Assembly (NCBI RefSeq): GCF_001509405.1
Contig: NZ_CP011502.1
Location: forward strand, 2,480,001 to 2,544,000
Source of the DNA: Aeromicrobium erythreum
GTDB lineage: Bacteria; Actinomycetota; Actinomycetes; Propionibacteriales; Nocardioidaceae
DNA: 64,000 nt
Reading direction: 5' to 3'
Part shown: positions 19,118-26,171 of the stretch, piece after piece
Layout of the letters: every line of letters begins with the position of its first letter
Position numbering within the stretch: the stretch's first letter is position 1
Made by a program: the position numbers and the translations under genes
Notes under the pieces: model-generated
Told to the model about the DNA's origin: nothing
The model's database searches: none
The model's input: only the letters and a program-made list of their open reading frames with translations

Positions 19118-20902
19118 TCAGAGCGACATGCGACGACGCTCGTTGATGAGCACCGCGGCGCCGAAGAGCACCAGGCCCAGACCCAGCAGCCAGAAGGGCA
19201 GCAGGTTCGGGGCGCCCGTGCTGGGCAGCGTGGTGGTCACGTCGGCGTCGGCCTGCGCATCGGCGTCCGCGACCGCGTCGGCCTGGGCGTCGGAGGCAGC
19301 GTCCGCGATCGCGTCGGCGTCGGCCTGGGCGTCAGCCTGGGCATCGGCCTGGGCGTCAGCCTGCGCGTCAGCGTCGGTCTGCGTGTCGGCCTGCGCGTCG
19401 GTGTTGTCCGCCGCGGTCAGCGCGACCTCAGCGTTGGCGAGGTCGACGCTGGCGAGCTGACCACCGAGCAGGTCGACGCGCAGCGCGCCCTGACGGTAGT
19501 ACGTGCCGGTCGCGGCGGCGGCCAGGACGCCGGCGCTCTCGCCGCCCGCGGACAGCGTGGGCGTCGTGGACGTCGACTGCGTGTTGGCCGTCAGCTTCAC
19601 GATCTTGGCCAGGTCGGGCGCGAGGTCGCCGAGCAGGTCGTCGATCGGCGCGCCGATCTGCTGCACCGCGTCGGTGACCTGCTTGAGGATCGCCGTCAGC
19701 GGGTCGGTGAGCGCACCGAGGTCGGACTCCGGGATGACCGTCGTGCCGGCCACCGTGACCTGCAGGCTGACCTTGCCGATGTTGGTGACGATGTCGTCGA
19801 TCGCGTTGTTCAGGACGTTCGTGATCTTGCCGGCGATCAGGTCGCTGGTGATGTACTGCACGAGGTCCGTGTTCGGCGGGAGGTTGTTGATGTCGATGCC
19901 GGCCGCCTGCAGGATCTTGGCGAGGTCGAGCGAGATCGTGCCGTTCGCCAGGTCGACGGCCACGCCGTCGCTGGAGAAGCTCTTGAGGCCGTTCGTGACG
20001 TCCGCCAGACCCTTGACCTGGACGGTCACCAGCTGGGCGAGCGTCTCGTTCGTCAGGATCGCGCCGATCTGGGGCGGCAGGTTGCAGAGGTTGACGTTCG
20101 AGACGCCGAGCAGCGTCAGGACCGGCTCGAGCGCGTCGCCGACGGCGCCGAGGCCGAGGCTGTCGAGCTGCGCCAGGAGGGTGCTGGTCGTGACGTTCAG
20201 CGTGTTGCCGATCACCGGGCACAGCGAGGCCGGGCTGATGGTGATGTCGTTCGCCTTGTCCAGACCGCCGAGCGCGGTGGAGAGGTCGGGGATCAGGTCG
20301 GCGAGCAGCGGGACCTTGACGTCCAGCGTGGCGCTGCCGATCTGGTAGTCGCGCGTCAGGTCGCCCTTGTCGATGACCGCGGAGCCGGACAGCGCGCCGA
20401 GGGACAGGTCGACACCGGCGAGCTCGTCGTTGATGCCGTTCAGCAGGCCGCCGTCGAGCGAGATCTTGGCGTTCGAGGGGAACTCGCCGTTGCCGGGGGC
20501 CAGGATCGCGCCGGTGTTGTTCACGGCACCGCTGGCCGCGGCGGCGGAGTTGGTCTGCGGGGCGGCGGCGTAGTGGTTCGCGACGCCGGCCGAGCCGTTG
20601 CCCGGGCTCAGGAAGTCGGCCAGGTTGAGGTCGATCCCGCCGGGGATGTTGATCGGGATGGCCTGCAGCACCGTCAGCGACAGCGGGTTGGTGTTCGGAC
20701 CCGGGTCGCCGGGGTTGTCGGCCGAGGTGCCCTCCAGCTCCGCGATGGCGTCGAGGTTGGTGCCGCCGATCGTGCCGCTGAGGAAACGGCTGGTCGCGTG
20801 CGACTCCGTCTCGTCGGCCGCGTTGGCGGAGAAGGCCGCCGCTGAGGTGATGAGCAGGGTGCTCAACCCGAGGGCGAGGGTGTTCCTGCCGAGCTTGTTC
20901 AT
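19118..20902 (-). CDS. LPXTG-type surface protein (choice-of-anchor G-like)
   Basis: This 594-residue secreted protein has a signal peptide (MNKLGRNTLALGLSTLLITSAAAFSANA, cleaved near residue 28) and a long beta-rich body with repeated LxxLLxxL-type segments. A low-complexity Ala-Asp-Gln spacer follows. The C-terminal cell-wall sorting signal has LPSTG at residues 559-563, then a hydrophobic helix, then ERRR. It resembles the actinobacterial 'choice-of-anchor G' proteins; that name is from memory. It is probably attached to peptidoglycan by a sortase, though no sortase gene lies in the window. The ATG has a GGGAGTC ribosome-binding site. It lies between two DUF5819-HTTM pairs in the same orientation, so a shared surface function is possible. 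Confidence 0.82.
   Translation of the reverse strand: MNKLGRNTLALGLSTLLITSAAAFSANAADETESHATSRFLSGTIGGTNLDAIAELEGTSADNPGDPGPNTNPLSLTVLQAIPINIPGGIDLNLADFLSPGNGSAGVANHYAAAPQTNSAAAASGAVNNTGAILAPGNGEFPSNAKISLDGGLLNGINDELAGVDLSLGALSGSAVIDKGDLTRDYQIGSATLDVKVPLLADLIPDLSTALGGLDKANDITISPASLCPVIGNTLNVTTSTLLAQLDSLGLGAVGDALEPVLTLLGVSNVNLCNLPPQIGAILTNETLAQLVTVQVKGLADVTNGLKSFSSDGVAVDLANGTISLDLAKILQAAGIDINNLPPNTDLVQYITSDLIAGKITNVLNNAIDDIVTNIGKVSLQVTVAGTTVIPESDLGALTDPLTAILKQVTDAVQQIGAPIDDLLGDLAPDLAKIVKLTANTQSTSTTPTLSAGGESAGVLAAAATGTYYRQGALRVDLLGGQLASVDLANAEVALTAADNTDAQADTQTDADAQADAQADAQADAQADADAIADAASDAQADAVADADAQADADVTTTLPSTGAPNLLPFWLLGLGLVLFGAAVLINERRRMSL
19236..19402 (-). repeat. short-period repeat encoding an Ala-Asp-Gln-rich wall spacer
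   Basis: The minus strand repeats 9-12 bp units that translate as QADA/DADA for about 55 residues just before the LPSTG signal. Such stretches usually span the cell wall. The tract is prone to slippage and length change. Confidence 0.7.
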
Positions 20903-21006
20903 CGTGGAGTGACTCCCATGTCGCTGTGTCTTGCGGTGCGCTTCTTGGGGGAAGAGCTGCGGACCGCGGGCCGGTGCAACGCCCGCCTCAGCGGTCGTTG
21001 CCGCAC

Positions 21007-21012
21007 ATCTTA
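21007..21012 (-). promoter_or_regulatory. candidate -10 of the surface-protein gene
   Basis: TAAGAT on the minus strand lies about 105 nt upstream of the ATG at 20902. No good -35 is apparent, and the leader between them is unusually long for this window. Confidence 0.35.
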
Positions 21013-21018
21013 CGCAGA

Positions 21019-21054
21019 TCTCAGGTCAGCGTGCGCATCGACTGTCACCTGAGA
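21019..21054. repeat. 8-bp inverted repeat between HTTM copy 2 and the surface-protein promoter
   Basis: TCTCAGGT (21019-21026) and ACCTGAGA (21047-21054) are perfect inverted copies separated by 20 bp. The repeat lies just upstream of the TAAGAT box and just downstream of the HTTM stop, so it could be an operator or a terminator stem. Confidence 0.4.
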
Positions 21055-21058
21055 CACA

Positions 21059-22033
21059 TCACACAGCGTTGCGCAGATCAACCACGTGCGCGTCGTCGGG
21101 CCGGCCGCGACGTCGCGCCCACCATGCCCGGCACCACCGCCCGCCCCGCTGCCACGAGGCGTCGCTGACGAGCATCATGTCGACCGCGATCATGACGAGC
21201 GAGAAGTACATGATCCCCATGAACACGCCGATCCCGAGGTGCATGCCGGTGACGACCACGAGGGACACGGCCCGGGTGCTGCGGTACAGCAGCAGCACGG
21301 GGAACAGCAGCTGGACGACGATGGCGGTCCAGGTGGCGGCCATGACGACGGGTGACGCGCTCGAGAGCGGGTGCAGCAGGTCGCGCCAGGGCGAGTACGC
21401 CTCGGTCTGCAGCGGGTAGTAGACGGCCGTGCCGTCGAGCCAGAGGTCGCTCTGCACCTTCCACAGCGCCGAGCCCACGTAGACCATGACGACCTGGTGG
21501 ATGATCAGGACCACGGCCACGTTGTGGAGCGTGGTCGAGAGCCAGCCGGGCAGCACCGGCCGCAGCTCCCCGCGTCGGGCGCGCAGCCAGGCGTCGACGG
21601 AGAGGTGCCGGCCGGAGTCGGTGAAGCAGGCGTACAGCAGCACCATGCGCAGTACCGCGTCGCCGCCGGAGCCGACGAACGGGTTGCAGACGTACAGCGA
21701 CATCCACAGGAACAGCGTCAGCAGCGCCGACGCGCGGGTCCAGAGGCCCACCATGAGCAGCACGCCCGCCGCCACGGTGAGCAGGTACAGCGCGTCGAAG
21801 CTCGCGCCGTGGGCCTGCTGGAAGATGCCGAGGAATCCCGGCCAGGACTTCACGTCGCGCACGCCCTGCGTCCACGTCGCGCCGTCGCCCCACGTGTAGT
21901 GGCGGTCGGACCAGTTGGCGAGCAGCTGCGTCCAGACGATCAGACCGAGCACGATCCGCGTGATGGCGAGGCCGCGGGTGGCGTGCTTGCGGGCGGTCAG
22001 CCAGGTCCAGACCCGGTCGCCGACGCCGTTCAC
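21059..22033 (-). CDS. HTTM-domain membrane protein, copy 2
   Basis: This 324-residue polytopic membrane protein is paralogous to the one at 17206-18267. Shared features are the N-terminal TGLxITRIxxGL-type first helix (RGLAITRIVLGLIVWTQLL), a second loop with NPFVGSGGDAVLRMVLL, and VGSALWKVQSDLWLDGTAVYYPLQTEAY, which holds the K...W..GTA.Y..LQ pattern. The GTG start overlaps the upstream DUF5819 stop by 4 bp (GTGA, 22030-22033). As with copy 1, the resemblance to vitamin K-dependent carboxylases is only at fold level and the reaction is unknown. Confidence 0.8.
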   Translation of the reverse strand: MNGVGDRVWTWLTARKHATRGLAITRIVLGLIVWTQLLANWSDRHYTWGDGATWTQGVRDVKSWPGFLGIFQQAHGASFDALYLLTVAAGVLLMVGLWTRASALLTLFLWMSLYVCNPFVGSGGDAVLRMVLLYACFTDSGRHLSVDAWLRARRGELRPVLPGWLSTTLHNVAVVLIIHQVVMVYVGSALWKVQSDLWLDGTAVYYPLQTEAYSPWRDLLHPLSSASPVVMAATWTAIVVQLLFPVLLLYRSTRAVSLVVVTGMHLGIGVFMGIMYFSLVMIAVDMMLVSDASWQRGGRWCRAWWARRRGRPDDAHVVDLRNAV

Positions 22034-22809
22034 CGGTGCCTCCGCAGGAAGTCGGCGACCACGGCGCGCTCGGCGGCGTCGCCGCGCAGCGGGGTGCGCC
22101 AGCCGTTGATCCGCTGGACGGGTGTGGGACGCGCGGTCTGCCGCTCCGCGGCCGAGCCGTGCCGCGCCGCCCACGGCGTGACGTCCTGGCTGCGCGTCGC
22201 GTACCGGACGGCCACGAGGCGGCGTCCGGGGTGGGCGGCCTCCAGCGCGTCGGTGGCCAGCTCGGTCGTCGCGCGGTCGTAGGCGAGGTAGAGGGCCACC
22301 TGCGCGTCGTCGAAGCGGTCGTTCGAGCCCGCGCGCAGCTCACGGTCGAGCCGCCTCCAGGTCAGGACCTTGGCGGGGTCGACGACGTCGGCGACCTTGC
22401 GCTGGGGCTCGTCGAGCGCCGCGTAGCGGTTGGCCAGTGGACCGTAGAGCTTGTTGGTGACGTAGCCGGCGCGACCGCCGACGAGGCGGTGACGCACGAG
22501 GTCGAGCTCGACGTCGGTCCAGTCCAGCCATGGCGTGACCTCGGTCCGGCCGTCCTTCTCGTAGGCCCCCTGGAAGCGCACGACCCGGTCGGACGCGATG
22601 GGGTTCGGGGCGAACAGCCGCCAGTTCTGCGAGAAGTAGGCACCGAGGTAGGACGTCGCAGGTCGGGCGGCGTCGGAGTACGCGTTCGGCGGCAGGGCGG
22701 CCGCGGTGACGGCGAGCAGGTGCGCGGCACCGAGCGCGACGACCACGCCGACGACCGCGACACGCCACCGGGAGGGACGCGAAGGCGCGTCGACCGACTC
22801 GTGCTGCAC
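22030..22809 (-). CDS. DUF5819-like single-pass membrane protein, copy 2
   Basis: This 259-residue protein has an N-terminal transmembrane helix (about residues 14-36) followed by SYLGAYFSQNWRLFAPNP and VTPWLDWTDVELDLVRHRL, the same landmarks as copy 1 (18264-19040). The remainder is an extracytoplasmic domain of unknown function. The GTG at 22807-22809 is chosen because a TACCGT -10 sits exactly 6 nt upstream; longer readings of the frame run into the divergent GNAT gene. It is coupled to HTTM copy 2. Confidence 0.72.
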   Translation of the reverse strand: MQHESVDAPSRPSRWRVAVVGVVVALGAAHLLAVTAAALPPNAYSDAARPATSYLGAYFSQNWRLFAPNPIASDRVVRFQGAYEKDGRTEVTPWLDWTDVELDLVRHRLVGGRAGYVTNKLYGPLANRYAALDEPQRKVADVVDPAKVLTWRRLDRELRAGSNDRFDDAQVALYLAYDRATTELATDALEAAHPGRRLVAVRYATRSQDVTPWAARHGSAAERQTARPTPVQRINGWRTPLRGDAAERAVVADFLRRHR

Positions 22810-22815
22810 CCGGTC

Positions 22816-22821
22816 ACGGTA
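22816..22821 (-). promoter_or_regulatory. -10 box for a leaderless DUF5819-HTTM transcript, copy 2
   Basis: TACCGT (minus strand) is followed by 6 nt and the GTG at 22809. Confidence 0.55.
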
Positions 22822-22849
22822 CTCGCCGGACCCGCGCGAGGATGGCCAC

Positions 22850-23359
22850 ATGCACGTACGGACCGTCTCGCCCCACGACCCCGACGTCGCGGCGCTGCTC
22901 GACGAGCACCTCGCCGAGATGCGGGCGACGTCACCGCCGGAGAGCGTGCACGCCCTCCCCCACGACGCGCTGGCCCGACCCGACGTCCGCATGGTCGCCG
23001 CCTGGAGCGACGACGAGCCGCCCGTGCTGCTCGGGGTCGGCGCGCTGAGGACGCACGCCGGACTGCTCGGGGAGCTCAAGGCCATGCGGACGACGCACGC
23101 CGCCCGGGGTCGGGGTGTCGCGGCCGCCGTCCTGGAGCACCTGATCGACGTCGCCAAGGCCGCCGGGCTCCAGCGGGTCTCCCTCGAGACCGGCGCCGAG
23201 GACCACTTCGCACCCGCCCGGCGGCTCTACGCTCGACGGGGGTTCGTCGAGTGCGGGCCGTTCGCCGGATACGGACCGGACCCGCTCAGCGTCTTCATGA
23301 CGCTCGACCTCGGGGCCGACGCGACCGCTCAGGCCTCGGGGCCGAAGCTGGCGTTGTAG
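22850..23359 (+). CDS. GNAT-family N-acetyltransferase
   Basis: This 169-residue acetyl-CoA-dependent acetyltransferase shows motif A as ELKAMRTTHAARGRGVAAAVLEHLIDVA, with the pyrophosphate loop RGRGVA, and motif B as ARRLYARRGFVECGPFAGY. The substrate is unknown; its layout recalls PhnO/YedL-like small acetyltransferases. The ATG at 22850 follows a GAGGAT -10-like box by 6 nt. It is convergent with the MarR regulator and overlaps it by 31 bp at the 3' end. Confidence 0.85.
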   Translation: MHVRTVSPHDPDVAALLDEHLAEMRATSPPESVHALPHDALARPDVRMVAAWSDDEPPVLLGVGALRTHAGLLGELKAMRTTHAARGRGVAAAVLEHLIDVAKAAGLQRVSLETGAEDHFAPARRLYARRGFVECGPFAGYGPDPLSVFMTLDLGADATAQASGPKLAL

Positions 23360-23799
23360 CGGCGCAGGGTCTGCGCGACGTCGCAGAGGTCCTCGCGGCT
23401 CCAGTCCGCGAACCTCTCGCCGAGCATCTCCCGACGGGCGACGTCGACGGCGCGGACCCGGCGACGTCCCTCGTCGCTGACCGACAGGAGCGTCGCGCGG
23501 CCGTCGTCCGGGTCGGGCGTCCGGTCGACGAGCCCGAGGTCGAGCAGGTGCTGCACGGAGCGGCTCACCGCGCCCTTGTCGAGGTGGAGGACGTCGCACA
23601 GCCCGCTCCCCCGGACCGGGCCGTCTGCCTCGACCTGCACGAGGACGAGGTAGCCGATGGCCTGGAGGTCGGGGTGCACGAGCCGCGCGCGCTCGGTGAG
23701 CGCGCGGCGGGCCCGTCGCATCAGCACCCCCACCTCGTGCTCGACGAGCCGGAGCGCGTCGAGCGACGAGGCGGCGGGGGGCACCGTGCCGGCGGTCAT
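23329..23799 (-). CDS. MarR-family transcriptional regulator
   Basis: This 156-residue winged-helix repressor has its DNA-recognition region in RGSGLCDVLHLDKGAVSRSVQHLLDLGLVDRTPDPDDGRATLLSVSDEG, with the DDGR wing typical of MarR. It overlaps the stop of the upstream efflux gene by 4 bp (ATGA, 23796-23799) and is therefore the second gene of an efflux-regulator operon. The perfect palindrome at 25463-25488 in front of the operon is the obvious candidate for its own operator. Drug- or phenolic-compound-responsive derepression is typical of the family. Confidence 0.9.
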   Translation of the reverse strand: MTAGTVPPAASSLDALRLVEHEVGVLMRRARRALTERARLVHPDLQAIGYLVLVQVEADGPVRGSGLCDVLHLDKGAVSRSVQHLLDLGLVDRTPDPDDGRATLLSVSDEGRRRVRAVDVARREMLGERFADWSREDLCDVAQTLRRYNASFGPEA

Positions 23800-25427
23800 C
23801 GCAGGCTCGCCACCGTGTCGGCCGGCTGTCCCTCGGTCTCGAGCACGTCCACGTCCTTCTGGATCGTGGTGCGCAGCGGGACCTCCTTGATGAACAGGAT
23901 GCACACGAGCGCGGCGACCGCGAACGGCGTGGCCACGAGGAAGATGTGCCCGAACGCGTCGCCGAAGGCGGTCTCGTACAGCGTCCGGAACGGCCCCGGG
24001 AGCGTGGACAGGTCGGGGATCTGGCCGGTCGAGTGGCTCAGCCGCTCGAGGTCGGCGCGGTCGAGCTGACCGGAGGCGGCGAGCTCGCGGACGCCGTCGG
24101 AGACGTTGCCCTTGACGTCGTGGCTCAGGATCGTGCCGAGCACTGCCACGCCGGCGGACCCGCCGAGCGAGCGGAAGAAGGCGACGACGGAGCTGGCGGC
24201 GCCCATGTCCTCGAGCCGCGTGTTGTTCTGGACGGCGAGCACCAGGTTCTGCATGGTGGCGCCGAGGCCCAGACCGACGAGCGCCATGTAGAGGCCGACG
24301 ACGTACAGCGGGGTGCTCGCGTCGATCGTGCCGAGCAGGCCGAAGCCGATCACGACGAGGAGCATGCCGCCGACCAGCCAGCGTTTCCAGACACCGGTGC
24401 GGCTGATGATCCGCCCGGAGGTGATGCTCGAGACGAGCAGGCCGCCGACCATGGCGATCGACATCAGGCCGGCCTCCGTCGGCGTCATGCCGCGCGAGTA
24501 CTGGAAGTACTGGCTCAGGTAGACCGTGGCACCGAACATCGCGACGCCGATCATGACGGAGGCGAGGGTGGCCAGCGACGTCGTGCGGTCGCGGAAGAGT
24601 CGCAGCGGGATGATCGGCTCGCGGGCGAACCGGGCCTCGACGACGAGGGCGAGCGCGATGAGCAGCACGCCACCGACCACGAGCAGGGCCGACGTGGCGG
24701 AGACCCACGCGAAGTGCGCACCGGCGAGGGAGATCCAGACGAGCAGGAGGCTGACGCCGCCCATGATGAGCGTGGCGCCGAGGTAGTCGATCGAGACCTC
24801 GCGGCGCACGACGGGCAGGTGCAGCGTGCGCTGCAGCAGGACGAAGGCGGCGACGGCGAACGGCAGGCCGACGAAGAAGCAGCCGCGCCAGCCGAGCGGG
24901 CTGTCGACGATCACGCCACCGATGAGCGGTCCGCTGACGGTCGCGAGGGCGAAGACGGCGCCGATGTAGCCGGAGTAGCGGCCGCGCTCGCGCGGGCTGA
25001 CCATCGAGGCGATGACGACCTGCACGAGGGCGGTCAGACCGCCGACGCCGAGACCCTGCACGGCACGGGCGCCGATGAGCACGCCCATGCTCTGGGCGGA
25101 GGCGGCGATGAGCGAGCCGATCGTGAAGATGATGAGCGCCACCTGCACGAGCAGCTTCTTGCTGAACAGGTCGGCGAGCTTGCCCCAGATGGGCGTGGTG
25201 GCCGTCATGGTGAGCAGCGTCGCGACGACGACCCAGGTGTACCCGGTCTGGCTGCCCTTCAGATCGGTGACGATCCGCGGCAGGGCGTTCGTGACGACGG
25301 TGCTGGACACCATGGCGACGAACATCGCGAGGAGGAGGCCGCTCAGCGCCTCGAGCACCTGGCGATGGGTCATCTCCCCGCTGTCCTCGGACGACGGTGG
25401 TGCGGTGGCGGTGGTGGGTTCTGGCAC
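23796..25427 (-). CDS. DHA2-family (EmrB/QacA) MFS multidrug exporter, 14 TMS
   Basis: This 543-residue protein has 14 predicted transmembrane helices and classical DHA2 motifs: VSSTVVTNALPRIVTDL in TM1 (motif D1), TPIWGKLADLFSKK (motif A), RAVQGLGVGGLTALVQVVIA (motif B region) and SGPLIGGVIVD (motif C). It exports drugs or other hydrophobic compounds with proton antiport. The GTG at 25425-25427 is preferred, after an AGAGAG ribosome-binding site. The upstream palindrome lies between plausible -35 TTGCAG and -10 TATGGT boxes, so repression by the co-transcribed MarR protein is likely. Confidence 0.9.
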   Translation of the reverse strand: MPEPTTATAPPSSEDSGEMTHRQVLEALSGLLLAMFVAMVSSTVVTNALPRIVTDLKGSQTGYTWVVVATLLTMTATTPIWGKLADLFSKKLLVQVALIIFTIGSLIAASAQSMGVLIGARAVQGLGVGGLTALVQVVIASMVSPRERGRYSGYIGAVFALATVSGPLIGGVIVDSPLGWRGCFFVGLPFAVAAFVLLQRTLHLPVVRREVSIDYLGATLIMGGVSLLLVWISLAGAHFAWVSATSALLVVGGVLLIALALVVEARFAREPIIPLRLFRDRTTSLATLASVMIGVAMFGATVYLSQYFQYSRGMTPTEAGLMSIAMVGGLLVSSITSGRIISRTGVWKRWLVGGMLLVVIGFGLLGTIDASTPLYVVGLYMALVGLGLGATMQNLVLAVQNNTRLEDMGAASSVVAFFRSLGGSAGVAVLGTILSHDVKGNVSDGVRELAASGQLDRADLERLSHSTGQIPDLSTLPGPFRTLYETAFGDAFGHIFLVATPFAVAALVCILFIKEVPLRTTIQKDVDVLETEGQPADTVASLR

Positions 25428-25462
25428 GGCTGCTCTCTCTGCTCGGCTGGACTGGTTGACGA

Positions 25463-25488
25463 CGACAACCATACTCCGATGGTTGTCG
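25463..25488. promoter_or_regulatory. perfect palindromic operator of the DHA2/MarR operon
   Basis: CGACAACCAT (25463-25472) and ATGGTTGTCG (25479-25488) are perfect 10-bp inverted arms with a 6-bp spacer. On the minus strand the palindrome covers the space between TTGCAG and TATGGT, the likely -35 and -10 of the operon. Confidence 0.75.
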
Positions 25489-25549
25489 ACTGCAACCAAG
25501 CCTGGCGTGACCTCGGCCACCTCGTCCCTGCGTCGGCCATGATGGGCCC

Positions 25550-25933
25550 ATGACCGCGCTCGGAGTCGCCCTCGTCGCCCTCGCAGCACTGCTGCACGTG
25601 TACATCTTCTGGCTCGAGTCCTTCGCGTGGACGACCCCGCGGGGACGCCGCACCTTCGGCCTGCGCCCCGAGGAGGCCGAGGCCACGCGCGAGCTCGCCT
25701 TCAACCAGGGCTTCTACAACCTCTTCCTGGCCGTGACGGCCGGCGCAGGAGCCGTGCTCGTGGCGCTCGACGTCACCACCGTCGGCGCCACCCTGGCGTT
25801 CACGGGCGCGGGCTCGATGGTCGCCGCCGCCCTCGTCCTCCTCGTGTCGAGCCCCGACAAGGCGCGCGCCGCCGTCGCGCAGGGCACGCTGCCGCTGCTC
25901 GGCGTCGTCGCGCTGGCCGTCGGCCTGCTCTGA
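25550..25933 (+). CDS. DUF1304-family small membrane protein
   Basis: This 127-residue protein has four hydrophobic helices. The start (ALLHVYIFWLESFAWTTPRGRRTFGL) and ELAFNQGFYNLFLA match the DUF1304 family as I remember it. Its function is unknown in the literature I know. A CATGAT box lies 6 nt before the ATG, suggesting a leaderless message. It is divergent from the efflux operon and could also be affected by the palindrome about 60 bp upstream. Confidence 0.75.
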   Translation: MTALGVALVALAALLHVYIFWLESFAWTTPRGRRTFGLRPEEAEATRELAFNQGFYNLFLAVTAGAGAVLVALDVTTVGATLAFTGAGSMVAAALVLLVSSPDKARAAVAQGTLPLLGVVALAVGLL

Positions 25934-26171
25934 GCACCCCCGCTCCGCCGCACCGGCCGCGGGTCGGCAGGGCGTCGGGGGCCCGCGCGGGGTGTGCGTC
26001 GCGGGTACGCACCCGTTCCTGAATCGACCCGGATCGTCGGGGCCAGAGGGGTCCGAGACCACGTCGGATGGGACGGACGACCCATTCGAGGCGCTGAACG
26101 GGATCGCGATGTTTGGCGTTCTGCACCTCGGGTATGGCTCCCGTCACACACGCCAGCATTCGGGGGGATGC

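Noticed and set aside
25992..26171. Upstream extension of the 708-residue frame (starts at 25992 or 26109)
   Set aside because: The added residues look non-coding and the GGGGGGA site favours 26172, but a start at 26109 is not excluded.
25934..26171. Precursor peptide gene for the LanB-like enzyme
   Set aside because: Short frames here are either in the frame of the downstream gene, very short or without a ribosome-binding site; no leader/core pattern is seen.
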